Positions 34,017 through 41,297 of a stretch of DNA of 64,000 bases are shown here, piece after piece (within the stretch, counting starts at the first letter, position 1; each line of letters begins with the position of its first letter). The notes beneath the pieces are model-generated. The model saw only the letters and a program-made list of their open reading frames with translations. It did not search any database and was not told the DNA's origin. Position numbers and translations under genes: made by a program. Source of the DNA: Bog-473 sp035552095 (GTDB lineage Bacteria > Actinomycetota > Acidimicrobiia > Acidimicrobiales > RAAP-2); assembly GCA_035552095.1 (NCBI GenBank), contig DASZMA010000128.1, positions 1-64,000 on the forward strand, given 5' to 3'.

Positions 34017-34967
34017 ATGAGCGACTCCATGGGGACCGAAGCGGGGAGTGTGAGTGCGGCGGCGGGTGCAGGCGCGGGCGACCTGCCCGAGGCGGCCATC
34101 CGGCGGCTTGACTCGTCGGCCTTCTCCTCCGGCCTCACCGTGCCCGACTTCGCCGCCTGCCTGCAGCTCGGGCTCCAGCCCGTCGGTCTGGTGCAGGGGT
34201 TCTGCGTCATGCGTTGGGGTTGGTACGGCGCCGGCTCGGGCTTCGGGCGGGGGATGAACCCCTACAACATGGGGTCGCAGTACTCGGGGGCTTACGTGGA
34301 GAGCTACCGCTGCCCGCACGGCTTCGTCTCCAACGAGCACCGGATGTGGGGGCAGAACATTGAACAGCCGTGGGTCGAGTCGGCCTGGGCCGACGGCTAC
34401 GGCGCCGCCTACAGCCGCATGCTGGAAGAGGCGACCGAGGCCAAGGCCCACGGCGTGATCGGGGTGGTCGACCGGGTGACCCACCTGACCGACTCGCAGA
34501 CCACCGAGTTCCATTTCCTGGGTACCGCAGTGACGGTCGAGGGCGGCCCCCCGCCGGCGGGTGGGACGCCCTGGACCACGTACTTGGCCGGCCAACGGCT
34601 GACCAAGTCGATCGAGGCCGGGTTCATGCCCATCGCGGTGGTGGCCTCCATGGCGTCGGTGCGGGTATGGGCCTACTGCATGACCGAGTACCTCATGGAG
34701 GGCGCTCGCATGTGGGGCGGCCCCAGTGGGACCCAGGAGGTGGAGCAGGTGACCAAGGCCCACATGGCGGTGCGCCAATTGGCGAGAAAGCATGTGCGCG
34801 AGCAATTGGAGGGCGACGCTTTGCACGGGGCCCGGATTGACGTGGTCAAGCGCGAGCTCTCCCAGGGTGACGAGGTCATCGACTGCACCCTGCGGGGCAA
34901 CCGCATGCGCCGCTTCAAGGAGTTCGACGTGGTGCCGGCCCCGAAACCCACGGTGCGGCTCACATGA
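34017..34967 (+). CDS. Tandem YbjQ-like domain protein, diverged (gene 2 of 3)
   Basis: 316 residues, the most diverged of the three. Half 1 shows FSSGLTVPDFAACLQLGLQPVGLVQGFCVMRWGWYG with a Gly/Tyr-rich insertion, then ADGYGAAYSRMLEEATEAKAHGVIGVVDR and TEFHFLGTAV. Half 2 shows YLAGQRLTKSIEAGFMPIAVVASMASVRVW, AHMAVRQLARKHVREQLEGDALHGARIDVV and RRFKEFDVVPAP. A short Ala/Gly run lies at the N-terminus. The stop overlaps the next start (ATGA, 34964–34967). Confidence 0.75.
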   Translation: MSDSMGTEAGSVSAAAGAGAGDLPEAAIRRLDSSAFSSGLTVPDFAACLQLGLQPVGLVQGFCVMRWGWYGAGSGFGRGMNPYNMGSQYSGAYVESYRCPHGFVSNEHRMWGQNIEQPWVESAWADGYGAAYSRMLEEATEAKAHGVIGVVDRVTHLTDSQTTEFHFLGTAVTVEGGPPPAGGTPWTTYLAGQRLTKSIEAGFMPIAVVASMASVRVWAYCMTEYLMEGARMWGGPSGTQEVEQVTKAHMAVRQLARKHVREQLEGDALHGARIDVVKRELSQGDEVIDCTLRGNRMRRFKEFDVVPAPKPTVRLT

Positions 34968-35803
34968 GCGGATACACACCGCTCGACGTGCGGGCCGAGA
35001 TGTTGCGTGGGGCCCAGTCACTGGCGGTGGCGCCGGCGCCGAGCAAGACCCGGGGGATCACCTCCGACCTCTCCATTGACGAGGCGTTGCTCCTGCACGC
35101 GGCCGGCTGGGAGCCGGTCGACCTGGTCTGCGGGGTCAGCGTGGTCTCGGTCCCCTACGGGGTGTGGAACTGGGGCCAGGGCGAGATCTCCTCGGCCTCC
35201 GATGCGCACAACCAGGCGGTCAAAGGGGCGGCCGACCACCTGCGGGGCGAGTGCCTCAAGGTCGATGGCCACGGCGTGGTCGGGGTGCGGGTGGAGGTCG
35301 AGGTGCGGACCCACCACATTGATGTCGAGCTGGTGGGCACGGCCGTCCGCCCAATTGGGGGCAGCAAGACGCACCCCACGCCCTTCGTGTCGGATCTCTC
35401 GGCCCGTGACTTCACCCTGTTGAACGGGGCCGGGTGGATGCCGGTCGGCCTGGCCTTCGGGGCCAGCTTCGTCTACGCCCCCCGCCGGACGGCGGGGACG
35501 GCGATGAAGCAGAAGACCCAGAACATTGAGCTGACCAACTTCACCGAGGCCATGTACTCGGCCCGGGAGTCGGCCATGGAGCGCATGCAGCGCTCGGCGC
35601 TCGATGTGGGGGGCCAGGGGGTGGTCCAGGTCAAGGTGACCGAAGGACCGATGACCTTCGCCCGGCACGCCGTGGGGTTCACGGCCTGGGGCACCGCGGT
35701 CAAGCTGGTGGCCGAGTCCCACCAGTTCGTGCGGCCCGACCTGATTCTGCCGCTCGATGACGCAGTGGTGACCTTTGCGGCCCAGAGCCTGCGTGGGTCC
35801 TGA
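34964..35803 (+). CDS. Tandem YbjQ-like domain protein (gene 3 of 3)
   Basis: 279 residues. Half 1: GITSDLSIDEALLLHAAGWEPVDLVCGVSVVSVPYG, HGVVGVRVEVEVRTHHIDVELVGTAVRP. Half 2: PFVSDLSARDFTLLNGAGWMPVGLAFGASFVYAP, NFTEAMYSARESAMERMQRSAL, QGVVQVKVTEG, VGFTAWGTAVKL. The halves align with each other and with gene 1. Translation is coupled to gene 2, and an NTF2-like gene follows after 12 nt. Confidence 0.82.
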   Translation: MSGYTPLDVRAEMLRGAQSLAVAPAPSKTRGITSDLSIDEALLLHAAGWEPVDLVCGVSVVSVPYGVWNWGQGEISSASDAHNQAVKGAADHLRGECLKVDGHGVVGVRVEVEVRTHHIDVELVGTAVRPIGGSKTHPTPFVSDLSARDFTLLNGAGWMPVGLAFGASFVYAPRRTAGTAMKQKTQNIELTNFTEAMYSARESAMERMQRSALDVGGQGVVQVKVTEGPMTFARHAVGFTAWGTAVKLVAESHQFVRPDLILPLDDAVVTFAAQSLRGS

Positions 35804-35815
35804 GCTCGTGAGCTG

Positions 35816-36220
35816 ATGAGCCTCGCCATGGACTGGCCCGCCTGGGCCCGGGCGTTCGAGAACATTGAGGGTGCCGATGCCTTCGCCGCGCTGTTCGCAC
35901 CGGACGGGCGCTTCTGCGACCCGGTGACGCCCTGGACGACCGACCTGCACAAGGTGGCCAACGACACCGACCAGATCTTTCCTGACTGGCAGCAGCGGGT
36001 GGACGAGATCCGGGGCGGGTCCGATTGGGCCGTCTTCGAATGGACCGGCACCGGCACCTTCAACGTCGAGGGCGGGGCGGGCATCCCCATCGTCATGCAG
36101 GGCGCCACGGTGATCGCGGTGGACGGTGACGGTTTGGTGACGTCGTGGCGCGACTACCTCGACACCAACCAGCCCATGGCGCAGATTCAGGCCGGGCTCA
36201 AGGAGCAGAAGCCCTCGTAA
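35816..36220 (+). CDS. NTF2-like/SnoaL-type protein
   Basis: 134 residues. The cone-shaped NTF2 fold is suggested by WARAFENIEGADAFAALFAPDGRFCDPV near the start, a beta-sheet DWAVFEWTGTGTFNVEGGAGIPIVMQGATVIAVDGDGLVTSWRDYLDTNQPM at the end. That pattern is typical of limonene-epoxide hydrolase/SnoaL relatives. No catalytic dyad can be asserted. It begins 12 nt after YbjQ gene 3 and ends the unit; a diiron protein gene converges from the right. Confidence 0.78.
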   Translation: MSLAMDWPAWARAFENIEGADAFAALFAPDGRFCDPVTPWTTDLHKVANDTDQIFPDWQQRVDEIRGGSDWAVFEWTGTGTFNVEGGAGIPIVMQGATVIAVDGDGLVTSWRDYLDTNQPMAQIQAGLKEQKPS

Positions 36221-36270
36221 GGCGAGCGTGGCTGGCCGGAGAAGGCTGGGCCGTCAGGCCTGGCCGGTCC

Positions 36271-37347
36271 TTAGGCCTGGGCCGCCACCTCGGTGATGTG
36301 GGCCATGCGGGTCTTGTCGTACTCCTCGGCGGCGGCCTCGTCGTCAGCCATCTCGGCATCGATGTCGGTCTCGGCAAAGGCGATCACGCCCATCTCCTCG
36401 AAGGCGGTGCGGATCTTCGGTCCCCACAGCCCGATGTCTTTCAGGATGGGCACAATCCGCATGAACAGGTAGCTGCGGAACACCCGCAGCGTCTCGGAGT
36501 TCTCGACGTAGGTCCCGACCTCTGGTGGGAGTTCGAGCTGCTCCCAGACCTCTTCGCCCAGGAAGCGGTCGCGCATGCGGTAGCAGGCCTCCACACAGAA
36601 CTCCTCGCGCTCGGTGCGCTCCGCCTCGCTGAGCTGGGGGTAGTAGTCGCGTAGGGCCAGCCGCCCGAACATGACGTGGCGCGCCTCATCCTGCATGACG
36701 TAGGCGTTGAGCGCCTTGGCCAACGGCTCCTGAGCCATGTTGCGGATCACCCCGAAGGCGGCCAGGGCCAAGCCCTCAATCAGCACCTGCATGCCCAGAT
36801 AGGTCATGTCCCAGCGGCTGTCGGAGATCACGTCATCCAGCAGGCTCTTGAGGTTCTTGTTCAGCGGGTAGACCATCTGCACCTTCTCGTGCAGGTAGCG
36901 GCTGTAGACCTCGACGTGGCGGGCCTCGTCAATGACCTGGGTGGCGGCGTAGAACTTGGAGTCGATGTCGGGCACCGTCTGCACAATCTTGGCCGTGCAG
37001 ATCAACGCCCCCTGCTCGCCGTGCATGAACTGGCTGAAGCGCCACGCCTCGAAGTGGCGCCGCACCTCGCCCTTACGCTTGTCGTCCATTTTGTCCCACC
37101 ACTCGGTGCCGAAGAGCGGATTGATGTCGTCGGGCAGGCCGACCGGGTTGTCCAGATCGACCTCCTGGGACCAGTCCAGGCGGTCGCTGCCGATCCACTG
37201 GCGCCGGGTGCCCTTGTCGTAGAGCCGCAGGAGCTGGTCCCGCCCACCGGTGTAGTTGAAGTCGAACATGGTGGTGGCCGGCGACTCGATGCCCCATTTC
37301 GGATCGGGCTGGCCGGTCACCTCACGGACGGTGGAGCTGGTGGTCAT
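36271..37347 (-). CDS. Ferritin-like diiron protein (AurF/R2-type)
   Basis: 358 residues, helical. Two Glu...ExxH sets needed for a diiron site are visible: Glu111 (HGEQG) and Glu141-x2-His144 (DEARHVEVY), then Glu191 (LIEGLALAAFG) and Glu221-x2-His224 (QDEARHVMFG). That supports an oxygen-activating diiron centre of the R2/AurF class; the reaction (hydroxylation, N-oxidation) is not deducible. AAAGGGGGG lies 4 nt before the ATG. A sigma-70-type promoter lies ~50 nt upstream. Confidence 0.85.
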   Translation of the reverse strand: MTTSSTVREVTGQPDPKWGIESPATTMFDFNYTGGRDQLLRLYDKGTRRQWIGSDRLDWSQEVDLDNPVGLPDDINPLFGTEWWDKMDDKRKGEVRRHFEAWRFSQFMHGEQGALICTAKIVQTVPDIDSKFYAATQVIDEARHVEVYSRYLHEKVQMVYPLNKNLKSLLDDVISDSRWDMTYLGMQVLIEGLALAAFGVIRNMAQEPLAKALNAYVMQDEARHVMFGRLALRDYYPQLSEAERTEREEFCVEACYRMRDRFLGEEVWEQLELPPEVGTYVENSETLRVFRSYLFMRIVPILKDIGLWGPKIRTAFEEMGVIAFAETDIDAEMADDEAAAEEYDKTRMAHITEVAAQA

Positions 37348-37398
37348 GGACCCCCCTTTGGGTCAGGTGCCGCCACGAGGACGGCTGACGACGCTCCG

Positions 37399-37426
37399 AC
37401 GTTACGCCGTCTGGACCAATTGTCAA
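37399..37426 (-). promoter_or_regulatory. Sigma-70-type promoter of the diiron gene
   Basis: On the minus strand TTGACA (37421–37426) is separated by 16 nt from TAACGT (37399–37404). The start codon is 52 nt downstream of the –10. A CAATTG palindrome overlaps the –35 edge. This is the best consensus –35 in the window. Confidence 0.6.
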
Positions 37427-37447
37427 CAACGGCGGGGAAAATGCCGA

Positions 37448-38677
37448 TTAGCGGAAGTCGAAGGCCACCTTGACGGCGCCACTCTCACCCTGGGTGGCCA
37501 ACGAAGTGAAGGCCTCCCGCCACTGCTCCAGGCGGAAGGTGTGGGTCAGCAACCCGCTCAGGTCGATTCGGCCGTCCTCGACCAGGCGCAGGTAGTGCTC
37601 AATGCCGTGGAGGCGCACTCCGTCGACCTCCTCCACCCCGAAGGCGTTGGAGCCGACCCAGTGGATCTCCTTGAAGTAGAGGGGCGACCACTCCCAACGT
37701 TCGGGCGCGTGCACCCCGCTCTTGACCATGGTGCCGCGGGCCTTGAGCAGGCGCACGCCGATCTCGGCCGTCTGGCCGTTGCCCACGGTGTCGTAGACCA
37801 CATCTATGCCGCCGGGGTGGGCCATGGGCAGCGAGCCCTCGACGTGCTGCAGCACCCCACCGGACCAGGCGGCCGCCTCCTCCAAGAGCTGCTCGACCGG
37901 GAAGGGATCGACCACGGTGGCGCCGAGGCGGCGGGCCAGGGCGGCCTGGGCCGGGAACCGGGCGACCACCATCACCTCGACGTCGGGATGGAGGGCGCGC
38001 AGGATGGCGGTGGCCGTGGTGCCCAGGGCGCCGCCCCCGTAGACCAGGACCTTGCCGCCCCGCGGCGGCGGGTTGCGGGTCACCGAGTGCAGCGAGACGG
38101 CGAAGGGGTCAGCCAGCACGGCCACCTCGTCGCTGATGGAGTCGGGGATGGGAATCAGCATGGAGTGGTGCGCCGGCAGATACTCGGCGAACCCGCCCGG
38201 GGCGTCCTTCGACGTACCGGTGTGGATGCCGGCGGCCAGGGGGCCCGTGGTGAAGTGCCAGCACAGGCTGTAGTCGCCCGCCTGACACGAGCCACAGGGC
38301 GGGTCGATGCCACGCGGCCCGCAGGACAGCCACGGGTTGAGCACGACCCTTTGCCCCAATTGGAGATCGCTCACCTGGCGGCCCACCTCGGCCACCTCAG
38401 CCACCACTTCATGGCCGAGCACGGTCGGGAAAGTGAAGAGCCCGTTGAGCGCGCTGTCGGTGTAGTCGTCGCCGAAGTCCATGAAGACCTGCTTGGCATC
38501 GGAGCCGCAGATGCCGGTCAGCCGGGTCTTGGCCATGACCCAGTCGTCCCGGGTGGGCCGGGGCTGCTCCAGCTCCTCCATCCGCATCGGTACCCGGGAC
38601 AGGCCGACCAGGAGGTGGTTCTCCTCGTCAGGAGGCGTCCAGCGCTCGGGCCGCACCCCGTAGAGCAGTCCTTGCAT
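37448..38677 (-). CDS. Zinc-binding alcohol dehydrogenase family protein
   Basis: 409 residues, medium-chain dehydrogenase/reductase. The catalytic zinc ligands lie in GICGSDAKQ and LGHEVVAEV, the structural-zinc loop in PPCGSCQAGDYSLCW, and the nucleotide motif is VLVYGGGALGTTATAILRAL. It oxidises an alcohol or polyol with NAD(P); the substrate is unknown. GAGGGGGG precedes the ATG. It lies ~100 nt upstream of the diiron gene on the same strand, but that gene has its own promoter. Confidence 0.9.
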   Translation of the reverse strand: MQGLLYGVRPERWTPPDEENHLLVGLSRVPMRMEELEQPRPTRDDWVMAKTRLTGICGSDAKQVFMDFGDDYTDSALNGLFTFPTVLGHEVVAEVAEVGRQVSDLQLGQRVVLNPWLSCGPRGIDPPCGSCQAGDYSLCWHFTTGPLAAGIHTGTSKDAPGGFAEYLPAHHSMLIPIPDSISDEVAVLADPFAVSLHSVTRNPPPRGGKVLVYGGGALGTTATAILRALHPDVEVMVVARFPAQAALARRLGATVVDPFPVEQLLEEAAAWSGGVLQHVEGSLPMAHPGGIDVVYDTVGNGQTAEIGVRLLKARGTMVKSGVHAPERWEWSPLYFKEIHWVGSNAFGVEEVDGVRLHGIEHYLRLVEDGRIDLSGLLTHTFRLEQWREAFTSLATQGESGAVKVAFDFR

Positions 38678-38740
38678 GCCAGTACCCCCCTCTGTGCCGA
38701 CCCGCTCGTCGGTGTCGGTCTGCCCGTGACGGCGGTGCCG

Positions 38741-39289
38741 TCAGTTCAATGAGCAGTTGTAGGTCCTGAAGGTACTTGAACACGTGCTGGGCCCGGCGAA
38801 CGCAGCGATGAGGATCACCACGATGATGAAGATGGCGATGACCGAGAAGCCGACGATGATGCCGGCCAGGGCCAGGCCGGTGCCGTCCTGCGCGCCGTTG
38901 GACTTGCGGATCTGGCTGCGGGCGACGAATCCGAAGATGATGCCCAGCACGCACCCGATGCCGAGGAAGAACGGACCGGCGCAGGAGCAGACGAGTGAGG
39001 CGATGGCCAGACCGTTGGTGTGACGTGCGGCCGGCACGGGCCCGCCGGCCCAGACCCACCCCCCGGCTCCGGCGGACGGAGTCGTGGGGTACTGGGCGTA
39101 CCCGGTGGGCTGGGCTGCGCCCATGGGCTGGGCGTACCCGGTGGGCTGGGCGGCGACGCTCGGCTGGGATGCGAAGCCCGGCTGGGGTGCGAAGCCCGGC
39201 TGGGGTGACGTTCCGGTCCATGTCTCAGGCGGGTACCACTTCCCGTCCGAAGCCAGCCACCAACCTGCGCCTTGCGATGCGTCGCTCAT
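38741..39289 (-). CDS. DUF4190 membrane protein with N-terminal DUF2510-like motif
   Basis: 182 residues. The N-terminal GWWLASDGKWYPPETW is a DUF2510-type motif. A Pro/Gln/Gly repeat region follows (QPGFAPQPGF, QPTGYAQPMG), then two membrane helices with GLAIASLVCSCAGPFFLGIGCVLGIIFGFVARSQIRKSN and TGLALAGIIVGFSVIAIFII, the DUF4190 signature. Such proteins are common actinobacterial membrane components of unknown role. GAGGGGG before the ATG is the ribosome site. Confidence 0.82.
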   Translation of the reverse strand: MSDASQGAGWWLASDGKWYPPETWTGTSPQPGFAPQPGFASQPSVAAQPTGYAQPMGAAQPTGYAQYPTTPSAGAGGWVWAGGPVPAARHTNGLAIASLVCSCAGPFFLGIGCVLGIIFGFVARSQIRKSNGAQDGTGLALAGIIVGFSVIAIFIIVVILIAAFAGPSTCSSTFRTYNCSLN

Positions 39290-39385
39290 GATCCCCCTCG
39301 TTCCTCCCCGTCAGTGTCCCAGACGGGAGTTGGTCGTGGGGCGCAGTGGGGTCGCCGCACGGTTGCCGGAGGCGCCGTGGAAGCC

Positions 39386-39616
39386 TCAGACCACATAGGG
39401 ACAGTGCCGACAACCTGAATGGCAACAGCTGCCCCGGGCCTTGAGGTACCCCGCCGTGAGCACCGAGAACCCCGTGCGGGGGTCGATGTAGAACATCGAC
39501 CCCCGGTCCAGCGCCGCGGCGTGGAGTTCGAGGATCTCGGCGTAGTCAGGATCGGCCGGCGAGAGCCGATCCGGGTGTGGCTCGGTGAGAGGTCGACGGT
39601 CGACCGGATCACCCAT
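39386..39616 (-). CDS. DUF5522 family small protein
   Basis: 76 residues. HPDRLSPADPDYAEILELHAAALDRGSMFYIDPRTGFSVLTAGYLKARGSCCHSGCRHCPYVV matches DUF5522, including the C-terminal cluster CCHSGCRHCPY with four Cys and two His, probably a metal site. GGAG 8 nt before the ATG is the ribosome site. The role is unknown. Confidence 0.8.
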   Translation of the reverse strand: MGDPVDRRPLTEPHPDRLSPADPDYAEILELHAAALDRGSMFYIDPRTGFSVLTAGYLKARGSCCHSGCRHCPYVV

Positions 39617-39660
39617 AAGGCTTGCTCCACTGGGGTGAGCCCGGAACCGAGCTCACGGGG

Positions 39661-40233
39661 TCAGCGTGCTTTTTTGACGGCCTTCTTGGCCGGGGTGCGA
39701 CGCACGACCTTCTTGGCGGCCGAAGCCTTCTTGGCCGGAGTCTTGGCAGCCGGTGCCTTGCGGGCGGGGGCCTTCTTGACGGCGACCTTCTTGGCGGGGG
39801 CCTTCTTGACCGCTGCCTTCTTGGCCGGAGCCTTCTTGACGGCGACCTTCTTGGCGGGGGCCTTCTTGACCGGGGCGGCCACCAGTGACTTGCCGGCGGC
39901 GGCGACGGCCGCGTCGTTGGTGGGGTAGGCACCCGACTTGAGCTTGGGGGCGAGGGCAGGAGCCAACACGGCATCCTTGAACGCCTTCACCGGGGTGATA
40001 CGCGCCTTCTTGGAGGCCTTGATCCGGATGGACTCACCAGTGGCCGGATTGCGGCCCATGCGAGCGGCCCGGTTGACCTTGACGAATTTGGCGAACCCTG
40101 GGATCGAGATCGGCTCCCCCTTGGAGACGACGGCGGTCACCACATCGGTGAATCCGTCGAGGACGGCAGAAACCGTCTTGAGCTCAACATCGGCCTGTAC
40201 GGCTACTGCTTTTGCAAGTTCTCGCTTATTCAT
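39661..40233 (-). CDS. HU-family nucleoid protein with PAKK-repeat tail (HupB/MDP1-type)
   Basis: 190 residues. The HU fold (MNKRELAKAVAV...KGEPISIPGFAKF...RMGRNPATGESIRIKASKKARITPVKAFKDAV) covers residues 1–90. From ~residue 118 a Lys/Ala/Pro tail repeats KKAPAKK, the architecture of actinobacterial HupB, which compacts DNA. ATG 40233 is chosen over an upstream ATG because HU proteins start MNKxEL. The tail is encoded by near-identical 24–36-bp units (~39690–39890). Two GTGCACATTG repeats lie upstream. Confidence 0.92.
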   Translation of the reverse strand: MNKRELAKAVAVQADVELKTVSAVLDGFTDVVTAVVSKGEPISIPGFAKFVKVNRAARMGRNPATGESIRIKASKKARITPVKAFKDAVLAPALAPKLKSGAYPTNDAAVAAAGKSLVAAPVKKAPAKKVAVKKAPAKKAAVKKAPAKKVAVKKAPARKAPAAKTPAKKASAAKKVVRRTPAKKAVKKAR

Positions 40234-40234
40234 G

Positions 40235-40274
40235 GTGCACATTGTGGCCGAACGGCGCACCGTTGTGCACATTG
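40235..40274. promoter_or_regulatory. Paired GTGCACATTG direct repeats upstream of hupB-like gene
   Basis: Two identical 10-mers, 40235–40244 and 40265–40274, with start points 30 bp apart (about three helical turns), in the leader or promoter of the HU gene. Could be an operator for autoregulation; no –10/–35 pair was convincing. Confidence 0.4.
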
Positions 40275-40691
40275 AAGCGCATAAATCTCAGATAAATGTC
40301 CAACTTCTCGCCGGATCGGACCGTTCACAGGTGTTTCTGGTGCCCGAGGCCGCCGATCGAGCGGGCGCGGAAGACAGATAGGAAACTTCTTCCAAACACG
40401 CCGACAGGATCCGAAGACGCCCACATTCCCGGACGTAGCCACCTCGGCCTGCGTACGCGCACCGCTGACCGCGGTTGAGCCGTGGTTCACCAACCTCTCC
40501 CACCTCTCAACAACCTTTCCAAATGGCAAGTGTGTGCACGCCAACTGCAAGCTGCATCGACCAAGAGATCATCCGGGGAGGCCTGCGGCAATAGTTTGTG
40601 CCCTGTTTTGGGCGCCGGTAGGATCCTTAGACCCAGCTGTGGCACCTGTGGCACCTTTGGTGGCCGGGCAATCGATTCGGAGGCGGAAGAG
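40275..40691. other. 417-nt gap between the HU gene and the secreted protein gene
   Basis: No gene was seen on either strand. It holds an AT-richer stretch (40281–40310) likely to carry the HU promoter, a weak ACCGCGG...CCGTGGT stem near 40470, and the promoter at 40596–40624. Confidence 0.5.
40596..40624 (+). promoter_or_regulatory. Candidate promoter of the secreted 177-aa protein
   Basis: TTGTGC (40596–40601), 17-nt spacer, TAGGAT (40619–40624). The start codon is ~67 nt downstream. Confidence 0.4.
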
Positions 40692-41225
40692 ATGAATTTC
40701 CATCGAGTGAGGCTCGGAATCGCGGTCGCCAGTGTCGGCTTGGCTGTCTTCCTCTCCGCGGCGGCACCTGTTTCGGCGGCCCAATTCAAGGCGAAGGCCA
40801 AGCACCACAAGACCACCACGACAACGACGCACAAGGGGTCCAATCCGAGCGGCTCCTTCTGCACCCTCTACAAGGACGAGTTGAACGCATCGAGCAAGAG
40901 CAGTGCCGCACTGGAGAAGGCGGTTGAGGGCGGCAACTGGCCGGCGGCCAAGAAGTTGCTCATCGCCTCTTTCAGCCAGGAGGGCAAGGTGGAGAAGGAA
41001 TTCATCACGGCGCTGGGCTCCGTACCGGCCAACGTGAAGGCAGCGGGCCAAGAGGCCCTCAAGGCTGTCCCGGCCGAGGAGAAGGCCATTCAGAGTTCGA
41101 ACAGCATCACGCAATACGAGACCGCGCTCGAAGCCGCGTTGAGCACGCCCAAGATGGCGGCCGCCGGCAAGGTGTTCCAGGCCTACGAAACCTCGACCTG
41201 CGGCTCAACCATTCCCGTGAGCTAG
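40692..41225 (+). CDS. Secreted hypothetical protein (177 aa)
   Basis: A signal peptide (MNFHRVRLGIAVASVGLAVFL...APVSAAQ) is followed by a Lys/His/Thr linker and a helical domain rich in Ala, Lys and Glu. Two Cys (CTLYKDEL near residue 56 and STCGS near the C-terminus) could form a disulfide. No family recognised. ATG 40692 directly follows a purine-rich GGAAGAG. It precedes the sedolisin gene by 72 nt on the same strand; both products are exported. Confidence 0.72.
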   Translation: MNFHRVRLGIAVASVGLAVFLSAAAPVSAAQFKAKAKHHKTTTTTTHKGSNPSGSFCTLYKDELNASSKSSAALEKAVEGGNWPAAKKLLIASFSQEGKVEKEFITALGSVPANVKAAGQEALKAVPAEEKAIQSSNSITQYETALEAALSTPKMAAAGKVFQAYETSTCGSTIPVS

Positions 41226-41297
41226 CTGGTCGTCGTACTTGGTCGGATGCATAGCTGGAGAGAGAACCGGGGCGAGAACCGGGAGAGAGGTGGAGGT

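Noticed and set aside
33212..35803. Heavy-metal-binding role of the YbjQ-like genes
   Set aside because: No Cys/His cluster is visible; the family label alone does not support metal binding.
39690..39890. CRISPR-like periodicity of ~24–36 bp
   Set aside because: It is the repeated KKAPAKK coding tail of the HU protein, in frame and without spacers.
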